This document shows positions 22,190 to 35,034 of a stretch of DNA of 64,000 nucleotides, one piece after another. Location of the stretch: the NCBI GenBank assembly GCA_030280995.1, contig JASXTE010000009.1, positions 33,333,501 to 33,397,500 of the forward strand, written 5' to 3'. Every line of letters begins with the position of its first letter. Positions within the stretch are counted from its first letter, which is position 1. The notes below the pieces were generated by a model. That model was given only the letters and a program-made list of their open reading frames with translations, was not told the DNA's origin and searched no databases. Both the position numbers and the translations under genes were made by a program. The stretch is from Hemileia vastatrix (taxonomy: Eukaryota > Basidiomycota > Pucciniomycetes > Pucciniales > Zaghouaniaceae).

Positions 22190-24955
22190 ATGAGTGAAGA
22201 AGCTCCGGTGGCAATTTTCAGACGCAAGAAACCAACCATTAAAAATAGGAACTCCTCGTCTGCTTTCCATTCAGCTATTTCAAAAGACCAAGCAGATAAT
22301 GATCCAACGTCTACTAAAGATGTTCATGATGACGATGAAGGAAATATTGTTCAAAGTCGAAAATCAAGTAAACGGTCGGATTTCTCCAAACAAAAAAAGA
22401 TTGAAAAAAGCTCAGCCATATTGAGTTTTGGACTATCTGTTTGTCGACTACCCCCTTTTCTCCACCGTTGCTTTTAATTTTCATCCTTGTTAACCCTATG
22501 TGATTATATATTACAGGATCATGAAGATGAGTCAGTATTACAAGATGATCAGCAACCAAACCGCCCTTTAAGGAGACTTCAGCCCTTACATCCAGCTTCT
22601 AATGATGGTTCAACTCCGTAAGCTTTATCCATTTATTTTTATAGAGGGATAAATTATTACCAATTATTTGGTGGTCCTGATTATTTGACTAGTAACAAAG
22701 TATCAACTGTTTCAGCTGCATCAAGACCTTCATATTCTCAATCACATTTGTCTGAACTCATATCACAAACCCCTACCGGAACTCACAATATTCATCCAAA
22801 TCAATCATCCGACGAATTCATCACACAATCAAAATTTGAATCACTTGATCTCGAGTGTCATAATCCCACTTCCCTCCCCACTATTATTCCTACTGAATCC
22901 ACAATAAATGCCGCTAAAGAAAAACGTTCCAAGCTTCGAAAAGCAGGTATTTCTCGTGATCCCGAAACAGATGATGGGTTTATTTCGCTTTCCTTGTACT
23001 CATCAAAGTCCAGCCTGCACAAAGATGAGTCGAGGCTTGTGAGAGAAGAAGACGAGATTGGCGAGGCAGAAGAAGAACATGCTGAATACACCGGTGCTAC
23101 TGAAAGAGTGCCGCTAGGTAGAAAAGCGGGTTTGGCAGCCGAGGCTAAACGGAAAAGTGGAATTGAGGCAATGATTATGGATGCCGAAGAAACTCTTATA
23201 GATGAAGAAGAGGATCGTGAATGGGAGCAAGCTCAGTTATCCCGTGGGGCGGCTGCTTCTGCAGAGTCCCAAAGTCATCCACAAAAACCTGTTTACAAAC
23301 CTGCTCCTATACCCCTTCCTTATAATCCCCCGTCATTTTCTGCTATCCAGGCTTCTTTACAAGAGTCTTTAAATCAAGTTAATCAAAGGTGTTTGGCATA
23401 TAATGAAACTATTCAGCGCTGCAAGAAAGACCGACAAGGGCTATTATTGCATGAAGCTGAACTTCGAGAAGCTGTTTCAAAAGAAGGTTCTAAATCAGCC
23501 TGGTTTCAAGAATTCAGGTTGTTCATCAACAAAATGTCAGAATTTCTATCTGCAAAATGGCCAGAATTGGAGAACGCGGAAGCAGACATGAAAAGTGTTC
23601 TACAGGAGCGGAACGAGATGTTAATGAAACGTAGATATGCTGATTGTTCAGACGATATTGTCTTATTCAAATCGGGTCAAGTCAAAGTTGTTCCGCCAAG
23701 TCTAAGAAATCTCGGATCTGAGTCGGAGAACGAAAATCAAGTAGATGAAACAGGTCGTTTAAAGCCTGAATATGATTTAGCTGCTCAAGCTCCGAGCCGA
23801 AAAGCACGCAGAATAGATCGAATAAATCGACGTAAGCGAAGACATGAAAGCTCTAACAAGGAGATTGATCTAGAACCAGGTTTATCAACAGATGATGAAC
23901 TTTCTCCCGCTGATGCTGCTGATTTTTCTCAAGCTTCCCAATCCCTTGCGAAAGCTTCAAAGGCCATTTTTTCAGATGTTACCAACCCGGATTTTATGCT
24001 TCCAACGAACATAGGTGGATTGGTGGACCGGTTTACTCGGTGGAAAACGTTGTATCCAGAGGAGTATCGAAATGCTTTTGCCAGTTTGGCTTTGGTGCAA
24101 GTGTGGGAGTTCTGGGCAAGGGTTGAAATGGTATCCGGATGGAATATGTGGGGTGTCAAGGAATGGATCTCTGATCAAAAAGAAATGAGTGGAATTGAAG
24201 GGTGTACATGGATGAAGAATTTGGAACAATTTGATCATTCCACCAACACCGAAGAACTTGATACTCCGTGTGGCGATGACTCAACTTTGACTGCCATGAT
24301 TACTTCCGTGATATTACCCCTACTAACCAAGTTATCAACAATCTCATATGACCCCTATAGCTCAAAAGCTACCACCCGAGCCTTACAATTGGTGGAACAA
24401 GTTGGTTATGTCGTCGAACTAACTAAGAGCCCTCCGTATGAAGGATTTATTCTCTCATTTTCTATCAAAATTCAACAAGCAGTTTATGAATTAAGAGATC
24501 TTTTGGGACATGAAAATGAAATAAGTAACACCGGAATGGGAATTGGGATGGAAGGATTAGAAGCCCGGAATCGGGTAGCCAGAAGAGCTTGTAAACTTCT
24601 CAAACAAGGGCTACGATGGCGAAAAGTCACACGGGGACTTATCTTGTCTAGTAAACCTGCAGGTACATCCACCGGAGAAATGCTGAGTGGTGGTTTAACG
24701 CTTGATCAATTACTTCTTGACGACCTGGTCGGGAAAGTTATTTTGCCTTTAGTTGAAGTAGGATGGTCTACAGGTGGTCAAGCTATTGCTCAAAATGTCA
24801 GTTATTTGGATTGCACCCTGTTTATGTTTAGTGACTCTGATTGTCTATTTGTATGCATTCTGTTTGTCCAACAGGTTATTAAGATGTCACCTTTTGGGTT
24901 TCTTTCGGATCAGATAGCTGAGAGACTTCAACTTGGACAAAATGCATCCCGCTAA
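22190..24955 (+). CDS. GCFC-domain protein (PAXBP1/ILP1-like, GC-rich sequence DNA-binding factor homologue)
   Basis: Exons 22190-22438, 22517-22617 and 22693-24955 give 870 residues. The N terminus has the family pattern of a basic start (FRRKKPT), a Lys-rich run and an LSFG followed by an acidic stretch (joined across intron 1). A Glu/Lys-rich coiled coil lies in the middle (AYNETIQRCKKDRQ to NEMLMKRRYADC, about residues 355-435). The C-terminal GCFC domain starts near FSDVTNPDF and includes FTRWKTLYPEEYRNAFASLAL. Homologues act in the nucleus with the spliceosome, at intron-lariat/disassembly or U2-linked steps (family knowledge). A 78-nt GT...AG segment at 24797-24874 stays open in frame and may be an intron; without it the protein is 844 residues. 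Downstream of CCT5's promoter side by about 1.1 kb. Confidence 0.85.
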
Positions 24956-26054
24956 GTACTCCCAAGTACTTATTAAAAGAATGACATGAGCCTCAACAAA
25001 GAATGATTTACATGGTCACAATAAATAGATAGATGAAACGCTTCATACTACCACCACGTAGAAATAGATTCAGACTCAATAGTTATTCCTCCTTTCTCTC
25101 CCTCCAATTTTTACGTGGTATATAATGTATCATACGGGATAAAATATATTAGTTAGCAATTCCTGTATTGGAAATTTTTGAGAGAATAAAGTATTGGAAA
25201 TTATCGAATCTTGGTGTATGAGGATGGTTGAAGTGATAACTTTTCTAAGGAAATTGTATTGATCAAACTAAGGTAGCCTAGCCAATATGCTCTACATTGA
25301 CTTTTTTATATATACCTTTTGAGGTTGTGAACTTTTAATTTGAACATGAATTCATTTATTGATTTTTAAAGGCTATTATCTGTTAAGAAATTTACGATGT
25401 AATTTAGAATTAGACAAAAAAACAGTAGTGATTGAGATTTTAAAACCAGATTAAGAATAGAAGGTGAATTAATGAGCTGAGCATTTATACAAAATTAACT
25501 TTTAATATCTATGTTTTTTTCAATCAGATAAATTATTCCTGGGCAAATTCACTTCAAAATCTACCACACGGATTTGGGTAGAGATGGGAGAACAGATCAT
25601 CCAAGTTTTTACATTGATAAACATGTGAATTAATCTCGGAGATAGACAAAACACAAGGTTAAACCAGTCTAAATTGCTGTTGATACCAAAAAAATTGCTT
25701 CTCAGTCAACCCAAAAAAAAAAAAAATTAAATTAAATTAAATTAAACACAAAAGAAAACAATGATATAAATATATAAATAATGGAGACACCAACAAAAGT
25801 TGGTTGATGAAAGTGGTGTGCTGGTGTTGATTGTTTTGGTAATTTATGCAAAGTGGCGGGAAATCCAAAACCGAGCGATGCATGACATTTCTCATCTGCC
25901 GCCAACTTTTTCTCTTCAATCTCCAAGGGATTTTTAGTTTTTGATTGTAGGGAAAACAAAAGTCGAGTACAATACAACACAAACAAAATTAATTCAGTCA
26001 AAGTATTCGAAATTTTTTAACGACTCCTATTTGATCTTTCAACAATAAAATATA
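24956..26054. other. Intergenic between GCFC gene and CCT5
   Basis: Holds the 3' side of the GCFC gene and the promoter of CCT5. It contains a poly-A run followed by a short (ATTAA)n tract at about 25708-25745. A minus-strand open frame at 25732-26001 begins only with TTG, lacks recognisable motifs, and I do not call it. Confidence 0.5.
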
Positions 26055-28357
26055 ATGGCGGAGGCTATGTATGCTATGGATGAGGTTTGTAGTTTTGCGT
26101 CAAAAAATTGAAAAAAAAAACAATAGAAAATTCTGCCTAAATTTGTTTTGAAATTTCTCATATCTTGTACTAAATTGTAAATAAATTTAGTACGGCCGTC
26201 CACTCATCATTATCAAAGATCAAGAAAAAAAAACTCGTATCCATGGGATCGAAGCTATCAAAGTCAATCCCCTTTCCACTACTTTCATTGATCCTACCCA
26301 GCTGATGAGACAAAAATTTCGAATACTTTATCTCGTTGTCTTCTTTTAGTCCCATATTCTCGCTGCACGCACGGTAGCTAATATTGTTCGAACTTCTCTT
26401 GGACCTAGAGGATTGGATAAGATACTGATATCACCTGATGGCGATATTACTGTCACCAATGATGGTTTGTCTCAACTTGACTTATTTTTATTTCTTCATC
26501 TATTTAGGCTAATTTACCTATTTCTCTAGGTGCAACGATTTTGAGCAAAATGGAGGTTGAACATCAAATTGCAAAACTTATGGTTCAACTATCACAATCT
26601 CAAGACAATGAGGTCAATATTTTCTATTCCCTCAGCCTATTTCTCAATCACCTTTTGATTCGTTCGTCACATTTTTTTAGATCGGTGATGGGACGACTGG
26701 AGTTGTCGTTTTAGCTGGTGCTCTGTTGGAGGAGTCCGAAGCTTTGCTTGATCGAGGTATCCATCCAGTCAGAATAGCCGATGGGTTCGACAAGGCGTGT
26801 GGTGTCGCTGTAGCCGAACTAGATAGAATCAGCGAAGAGTTGAATTTCAGTTCAACAGATAGGGCCCAGCTTGAAAAAGTGGCAGCCACAAGTCTGGGCA
26901 GTAAAATGTTAGTCTGGTAACTTTTGTTCAAATAGATATGTTGACTAACAGTAGTTTGATGAATACAGTGTCTCTAAATCAGGAGATCTTTTCCCTAAAA
27001 TTGCTGTAGAAGCTGTTCTTTCGGTGGCTGATTTTGAGCGAAAAGATGTCGATTTCGAACTGATCAAAGTAGATGGCAAAGTTGGAGGATCGTTGGAAGA
27101 TACGACTTTGGTGAAAGGGGTCATTATTGATAAAGATATGTCGCATCCACAGATGCCTAGATCATTAACAGATGCCAAAATTGCTATTTTAACCTGTCCA
27201 TTTGAGCCACCTCGACCCAAAACCAAGCACAAGCTTGACATTACCAATGTGCAAGAATTTAAAAAACTTCAAGTTTACGAAAAAGAAACATTTGAACTGA
27301 TGATTAAACAAATCAAGGATACTGGTGCCAATTTGGTTATTTGTCAATGGGGTTTTGATGATGAGGCTAACCATCTTCTGTTGCAAAACGAGTTACCAGC
27401 AGTGCGTTGGGTAGGGGGGCCCGACATTGAGGTGAATCAACACTCTAGCTATATTCATTCTCTTTTTTCTTTGGTCTGATTTTAGTTTTGTTGTCAGTTG
27501 ATTGCTATTGCTACCAATGGACGGATCGTTCCTCGGTTTGAAGATTTAACAGCCCCCAAATTAGGTCATGCTGGTATTGTTCGCGAATTGACTTTTGGCA
27601 CTACTAGAGACAAGATGTTAGTAATTGAGGAGTGTGCCAACTCGCGCACTATAACTGTTTTCATTCGAGGAACCAATAAAATGGTAATGTATTCGTTTTA
27701 CATCATCTACTTTATTATTTCCAATACTTGATGTCTCAAAAAGCTGATTAGTGTTGATGGTTTTAGATTGTTGATGAAGCCAAGCGGGCTCTGCATGATG
27801 CTTTGTGTGTTGTTCGAAATCTAGTTGTGGACAACAGAGTGGTTTATGGGGGTGGTTCTGCCGAAATATCATGTTCATTAGCCGTGGCCAAGGCTGCCGA
27901 TGAGGTGAGGAATTCAGTCACCTTATTAGTCATATGTATTTAAAAATAAACCGCACTTTTTCCAGACGCCATCAATAGAGCAATATGCCATGCGCGCATT
28001 TTGCACTGCTCTTGACGCAGTTCCCTTAGCTCTTGCGGAAAACTCGGGCTTATCACCAATTGAAACACTGGCTGATGTCAAAAGTCGACAAATAGAAACT
28101 CAAAATCCAAGATTGGGCATTGATTGTGTTGGCCATGGTAGCAGTGGTAAGTGTTTCATGGTTATTAGTGTCAAATAAAATGAAATTGAGTGATGTTTGT
28201 TTGTGGTTTTGGATGGTGTTCAGATATGAAAGATCAATTTGTTATTGAGCCACTTATTTCTAAAAGGCAGCAATATCTGCTAGCCACTCAATTAGTGAGA
28301 GCAGTGCTGAGAATAGATGATGTGATTGATAGTCATGACGTGGATGGGGACTATTAA
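26055..28357 (+). CDS. CCT5: T-complex protein 1 subunit epsilon (CCT5), 10 exons
   Basis: One of eight subunits of the cytosolic chaperonin CCT/TRiC, which folds actin, tubulin and WD40 proteins using ATP. Exons: 26055-26084, 26191-26262, 26350-26464, 26530-26612, 26681-26907, 26969-27431, 27498-27683, 27767-27904, 27966-28146, 28224-28357, all GT-AG, 542 residues, close to the usual length. Seen: the opening [19 protein letters not shown], the group II chaperonin motifs [16 protein letters not shown] and [14 protein letters not shown] (nucleotide site), [16 protein letters not shown] and [15 protein letters not shown] in the apical half, then the C-terminal GGGSAEIS. The N-terminal [12 protein letters not shown] and IRVHG-like part match epsilon rather than other subunits. 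The 5' exon is only 10 codons. It is followed by RAT1 in the same orientation. Confidence 0.96.
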
Positions 28358-28568
28358 GGATATCATGTAGAGTAACTTGGACAGCGTTGACTTATGCTTA
28401 ATTATTAATAGTAGAGTGAATGCATGTTGTTGGGCATTGAGCCAAGTTGAAAGAGACAAATATTTTTATGAAGAGGCTTGAGAGAAGTATGAGAGTGCAC
28501 GTGACCAGTGCTGTGCTGCCAATGCGACGGGTGAGCGACGTGAGCCATTCTTCCACTGAGCTGCATTG

Positions 28569-31500
28569 ATGGGGGTTCCAGCGCTTTTCAGGTCAGTGGC
28601 ACAATTCCATGAGCTCAACTGATGGACATCAAATCTCTTATTCTATTTTTTTTAAATATATAATATATATATATATATATATTACTTTCTTATCAGATGG
28701 CTATCCAAAAAATACCCTAAAATTGTCGAGCAGGTCATTGAAGACATTCCTGAAAACGACGACAATGAAAAAGGTTTGTTTGCACTACATTCTTGCACAC
28801 TCCGCTCAACCATTAGCTTTTTTCCTTATCTTGTATTTCTCAATTTTCAACATTTCTTAAGATTACAAAGATGTTATTCACGATATGTCAAGACCCAATC
28901 CTAATGGTGTCGAATTCGGTAAGGGATCAGACTGATCTGCTTTTCTGTTTAATCTATCGATTGGAACTGATAATTTAATGTGAATATGGATTGATCTTTA
29001 TTTCTTAAAAGATAACTTGTATCTCGATATGAATGGGATCGTTCATCCATGTACTCACCCTGAAGGCCGAAAGGCGCCCGAAACTGAAGAGGACATGATG
29101 GTTGAAGTGTTTAGATACACTGATCGCGTCGTCAACATGGTCCGGCCTCGCAAGTTGTTAATGATAGCTATAGGTCATCATTTTTATTTTATTTTGTTTA
29201 GTTATGATATGATTAAGTCGCTAAATAATCCTCGTTTGGGTATCACTCCTTGATTCACAGATGGCGTTGCTCCACGAGCGAAAATGAATCAACAAAGATC
29301 AAGAAGATTTCGGGCTGCCCAAGAAGCTAAGCTGAAAGAAGAAGAAAGGCAGATGGCCATTTTAGAATGGAAATCAAGAGGAAAAGAGGTTTCCGAAGAA
29401 TTCCAAAATAAAAAAGCTTGGGACTCTAATGCAATCACACCTGGAACGCCTTTCATGACCTTGTTAGCCAACTCACTAAAATATTGGGTGGCATATAAAA
29501 TGAACCGTGATCCTGGATGGTCCAAGGTTGGTTAAATCAGGCCCTGTTTACTTATCTTTTTTTAATTTTTTTATAATGACTGTTTTGCATAGTTGACTAA
29601 TGGAGTTTGTAGTTGCAAGTAATTATTTCAGATGCTTCTGTACCTGGTGAAGGCGAACACAAAATCATGGACTTTATTCGTCGACAAAGAACACAACCAG
29701 CTTACGATCCAAATACTCAACATGCAATATATGGCTTAGATGCCGACTTGATTATGCTATCATTGGCTACTCACGAGCCTCATTTTAAAATTATCAGGGA
29801 GGATGTTTTTTTCAACGAAAGAAAGACTAAAGGCTGTCATAATTGCGGCCAAGCGGGCCATCATAGCTCACAATGTCAAGGAAAACCCAAAGAAAAGATT
29901 GGAGAATTTGACGAGAAAGCTGCCCCGACCGCTCGCAAGCCCTTTATTTTTCTTGACGTTTCAACTTTGAGGGAGTATCTTCGAATCGAGCTAAATATCC
30001 CCAACACTCCTTTTGCTTTTGACTTCGAAAGAGCAATCGATGACTGGGTCTTGCTCATCTTTTTTGTTGGAAATGACTTTTTACCTCATTTACCCAGTTT
30101 AGAGATTCGAGAAGGCGCCATTGATAAGTTATTGAAAATTTGGAAAGATAATCTGGCGAAAATGGGGGGATATATCAGTGAATGTGGCAAATTGAATTTG
30201 GAAAGAACTGAAATAATTTTGAATGGTTTGGCAAGTTTAGAAGATGAGATATTTAGAAAGCGGAGAGAGGCTGAAGAACGACAGGATAAGGGAGCCAAAC
30301 GAGCAAAGCTGGAAGAAACTCCACCCCAAAGTTCTAGCAAGTCAGATTCTTCCATCCCTTTTGCCTTGAATGCGGTTCCTTTAGGAAAAGAAAAAAGTAT
30401 GCTTCAAGAAGGAATTAATCTTATGAACAATGCAGATATTGTCAAAAATCGGGGGGCCATTCGGACGGCAAACTTGACAGCCGCCGCCCTCCTAAAAGCT
30501 GAGCTCACAAGCAAATTGAACACTCCTGCTCATTCTGAGTCGACCGATCAAGCCGATCAGAATGTCCCATCTGACTCTGTTGGCAATTCAGGTCCAACTG
30601 ACGAATGTAAAGAGCTGTTGAATCCCTCTTCCACAACATCTCCAGCCGACAATTCTCATCAATCAGAAGGATCTGTCATACCCAATAAAAGCTTGGACGT
30701 GACAATGGAATCTGAATGTAAGGTGCTGCCTCACGTTTCTGCCGAATTTACCACCAATGAACCCACTCATTCTGAACAGCCGACCGATTCGTCACTCGTT
30801 TCGGAACCAGTGGAAGCAGCAGCACATCTTCAATTTAATGTCACTCACTGTATACCTATGGATACAATAGTCAAGGGGGTGGATGTTGGGCAGGAGTCTG
30901 TTGAGCCCATTACCTCGGATAAAAGCCATATGGATGAATCACTCGCAGGCCGCAAAAGACCTCGAGAAGAAGTGTATGACGATTCACTAGCAGTGCCCGA
31001 TGGTGGTGCGCTGCTAGATAATTCAAATGAGCTGGATGATGATGATGATGAAGAAGACTCACATAACGATATATTAATTCCTGGCTTACCAGCGAAGCCA
31101 GCGCCCCTGAAACCGATGGGCAATAACATGGTAGAACAAGAAGATACTATCAGGTTTGTCATGATCAGATTTACATTTTTGATGATTCGAAATAATCATT
31201 TTTACGCCTATTTTATATTCCTTTTGTGGCTCTTTTCTTCATCCTTCAACCTACTTCATTTTCAGATTATGGGAGCCTGGGTACAAGGAAAGGTACTATC
31301 GTCAAAAGTTTGGGATAGAGTTGAGCGATTATGATGCTCGTAGAAAGTACGGTTTTCATATTATTTTTTTCTTAAGTGCAGATTTTGGCCCCTAACATTA
31401 TAAAATTTTCGGATGTTTAATTTTCTCATGATAGAATTGTCAAAGCATATGTAGAAGGTTTAGCATGGGTATTGGCATATTACTATCAAGGTTGTCCCTC

Positions 31501-32958
31501 GTGGGAATGGTTTTATCCATATTATTATTCTCCTTTTGCTGCAGATTTTACAAATCTAAGTGAATTCGAAGTGGATTTCACCTTGGGTAGCCCATGCAAA
31601 CCCTATGAGCAATTGATGGGCGTTTTCCCGTCTGCATCGCGCGTTCAACTTCCTGAAATATATCATCCTCTGATGACAGATGAAGATTCCCCGATTAAAG
31701 ATTTTTATCCCGAAAGCTTTGAAATCGATATGAATGGTAAAAAGATGGTTTGGCAGGGTGTGGCATTGTTGCCTTTTATTGAGGCAGATCGACTGTTAGA
31801 TTCTATGAAGCCTTTGGAGAGTAAGTTATCAGCTGATGAGGTTGCAAGAAATGAACCTGGGCACTCCGTAGTCTATTGCAATGAGGAACATCCACAATAT
31901 CAAACAATTTGTCAACTATATAGCAAAAGAAAAAGCAGTGAGGTTTGTGGAGTCCCCCCCACTGATTTGATACTAGTTTCCAACGGCTTATATACTATGA
32001 TTTTTCTTTTCGGCCGTCCGTTCGCTTTACAAAGCCTATCGAGTTGCTCCCTCAAGCGGCCTTGGGCGTCATTGGGAAAGCTGTTGCTGATCCAGATTGT
32101 GTGCCACGGTCTACCTTTTATTCGCCACTACCCTCAGTAGGTCTGCCTGATATTGAGGACGATCACTCAATATCGGCTAGATACTCCTTTCCACAGCAAT
32201 TGCACCCTCACAAGAGTATACTGCTCAAAGGATTTAAGCACAAGAAAGTGGTTTTAAACAGTCAAGATCGTGAAAATATTCGGAGAAGTGAGAATTTTCA
32301 TCTGCGAGATGGCGGAAGTGGCAGTTATGGTGGGGGATTCCACCAGCAAAGAAGGGATTATGGAAGTGGGCCGAGTATAATAACTAATCACTTTAGTAGG
32401 CCAGTGCATGGTTATAATGGCACACGTAATTATGGCAATAATGGACATGCTCTAAATTACAGTAATTATGGGGCTGCCACAAATAAAGCTATGAATGGGT
32501 ATGTAAATCCAAATTCAGCGTCACGCAATTCATATCCTGTTCAGGCTCCTGGTGGTGCTGGAAGCTATTGGCCTCAAGGAAATCATCCAACGCAATGGAA
32601 TAGATTAAACAATCAAGCATCAACCTACATCAATAATAACTCATTAAATAGGTTTCCTCAGCCTATCAATCATAACTATAACATTCAATCTAGACCCAAT
32701 TATTCTAGTACTGGTTATTTACCTAATAATGGCAGCGGATATCGTCCGCCGATCATTACCCCAGCACACACAAGGCCAGCTAATATGCCAAACTTGCAAC
32801 CACCGCATGTGCCTCATCAACCTCCATATAGTAACAATACGGTGCCATCGCCTTTTCAAGGAGGAGCTCCTCCATCCTCATATTATCCTAATAATAATAA
32901 TTATAGAGGAAGAGGACGAGGAAGGGGTAATATCGGTGGAGGAGGCCCGTATCATTGA
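28569..32958 (+). CDS. RAT1: Nuclear 5'-3' exoribonuclease RAT1/XRN2, 9 exons
   Basis: Degrades 5'-monophosphate RNA in the nucleus, with roles in torpedo termination of RNA polymerase II and rRNA/snoRNA trimming (family knowledge). Exons: 28569-28591, 28697-28773, 28862-28918, 29012-29173, 29261-29526, 29613-31153, 31266-31346, 31435-31942, 32035-32958; 1212 residues. Conserved region 1 carries the acidic active-site signatures [24 protein letters not shown] (about 201-212), [12 protein letters not shown] (about 235-246) and [10 protein letters not shown] (about 348-357). A CCHC knuckle, [14 protein letters not shown] (about 270-283), is typical of Rat1/Xrn2 and not of cytoplasmic Xrn1. A long acidic, Ser/Pro-rich linker follows. 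Conserved region 2 resumes with the [11 protein letters not shown] and [14 protein letters not shown] motifs. The tail of about 300 residues is Asn/Gly/Tyr-rich and ends in RGRGRGR. Confidence 0.95.
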
Positions 32959-33749
32959 TTGAAAATTGATCTTTTGAAGACAATTCTTTCTTTTCTTTTC
33001 TTTTCTTTTCTTTTCTTTATTTATTTTTTTATTTTTTTTATTTTGCAAGTTGAAATTGCAATTGAAAAGTGGAATAAGAACTGTATTAGGTTGATGAATC
33101 TGTTGTGTAGTTGACTCAAGGAGTTAAAATTATATCACGTTATTATGTGAAAGACTTTTTTTTTTTTTGGCTTACTCTACTTATAATAAATCTTAAAAAA
33201 AATAATATAAATAAATAAAAATTAATTAATTAATTAAACATAAATTAAATAAATAATGATGACTTTTAATTTTCCTCTTTAAATGGATAGAGAATGACTA
33301 AGTCTTTATTTTTTTATATTTTTTTTGTTAATCTATGCTTTTTCTTGTTAGAATATCCTACTTTCTTATCTTACTCCTAGAAATAAGAGAGCAGATATTT
33401 TCTCTTGGTGGTAATATATATATAATATTACTTGATCATATTGTTAGATTTCTGGTTCTAAAATTTTCAGTTATTTTATTATACTGTTTTTTTGATTGAT
33501 TGATTGTTGGATTGATGGAAGAGATAGAGGAGAGATGCACTATTTAAGTTATAGTGTGTGGATTAGGAAAGGTGGATGTGACTGAAAAAAATAAAGTAAA
33601 ATAAAACAAGAGAAGAAATGAAATGAGAAGATGCTCACAAGATCCAAGTTTTTGATTTCTGTGAAGGAGATTAGAAGTTTTATTGGGGATATATGTCTAG
33701 ATTAGGTGATGACTGTAAAAGGTTTACTTGGTGTTTTGATTCTAAAAAC
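32959..33749. repeat. RAT1 3' region with simple repeats
   Basis: Contains a (CTTTT)n run at about 32984-33018 directly behind the stop codon, then long A/T tracts (33180-33260, 33410-33430). No reading frame or gene signal. Confidence 0.6.
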
Positions 33750-33964
33750 TCACAGGGGAAAAAATTGGTGAACCAGACATCTGGTTCAGTTTTTGGTTTC
33801 AGGGTACACTTATGGGTTTGATTCAGAGAGTGATTCTGGTTGAGCCCAGTACATGATCCTAGTTGTGAATTTTTCCATGTTCCATTTTTTTTGTTTATCT
33901 GTCATTATCATCTCACTGGTTTTCCACTTCCTAACTCCATACATTCCTACTCCTCCACCTCATT

Positions 33965-34449
33965 AGGGGGTATCAATGTTCAGGGATCTACAATTAGGGA
34001 TCAGGAATTTTTTTTTCCGGGATCAGACATTATTAATTGTGGAAGATTCTTATCCACTAGCCCCAGGGCTAGTGGATAAGGAATCCACGATAATGCATTA
34101 TCCCGCCTCTTATACCCCGATTTCCATTCCTAATTCCTGATCCCAAACTCATCACATCCATGAGGCATATCCAGAGAGTAGTCCAAGATGTGGTTATGGC
34201 AGAAAGTTGTGGAACATCCAAGATGTGATTATGGCAGAAAGTTGTGCAACATGTGGTTATGACAAAAAGTTGTCCAAGATGTGGTTATGAAAAATTGAGT
34301 AGAAAAATGTTGGATAAGAGGTAAACATTTACACGTAAAGTGTCTAATAACCCAATTATTAGCAAAAATAATTGCGGAAGATAATTGGGGTATAATGATT
34401 TTTATCCGCAATTAATTTAATTGCGGATCCCTGAACATTGATACCCCCT
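33965..34449 (+). mobile_element. E1: 485-bp MITE, deletion derivative of the X/Y transposon family
   Basis: It begins AGGGGGTATCAATGTTCAGG and ends with its inverse, and is flanked by a perfect 3-bp duplication ATT (33962-33964, 34450-34452). The first 200 bp match the A-type end (also at 41577-41694 inverted and 63827-64000). The remaining 285 bp match the B-type right end at 45126-45380. This shows that A and B are the two ends of one element family. The A part contains a 32-bp hairpin (34049-34080) with CTTATCCACTAGCC arms. Confidence 0.88.
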
Positions 34450-35034
34450 ATTGTGTGTGAGCATTTTCTTGTTATACTTGTTACTTGATTCTTATGGATT
34501 TTATTTGGTACCCTCTTCTGGTAGTTTAATTTTCATATTTTTTCTTAGTAAATGTGGGTTTTTAGTTTTACTTTCACTTGCTACATTCCCACTCCACACA
34601 TCTGATTTTGGTAAGTAATGATACATGCTCACAAAATTATTCTCATTTCTCTCTTGCACATTTTTTCTGCCCCTCTCATGCCTTTCCCTTCCTCCACTCC
34701 TTACCACACATGCACCTCCACCCTAATAGGGGGTATCAATGTTGACTGATCCACAATTAAATTAACTGCGGATAAAAATCATTATACCCCAACTATCTTC
34801 TGCAATTATTTTTGCTAATAATTGGGTTATTAGACCTTTTACGTGTCAATGTTCACCTCTATCTGACATTTTTATCCTCAATTTTTCATAACCACATCTT
34901 GGACAACTTTTTGGATGTTCCAGCCTCACTAACTTGCTCTGCACTCCCATCCTGTCTATTCATTCTATCCATTCAAAACTTGTCCTCATCTCATCTATTT
35001 ATTTCTTCTCCTTTTTATCTTCAAATATCTCAAC

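Noticed and set aside
25732..26001. 89-codon minus-strand open frame upstream of CCT5
   Set aside because: It starts with TTG, has no family motif, and lies in the CCT5 promoter.
34501..34707. 68-codon open frame between E1 and X
   Set aside because: It falls in the non-coding interior of the outer inverted-repeat element and shows no motif.
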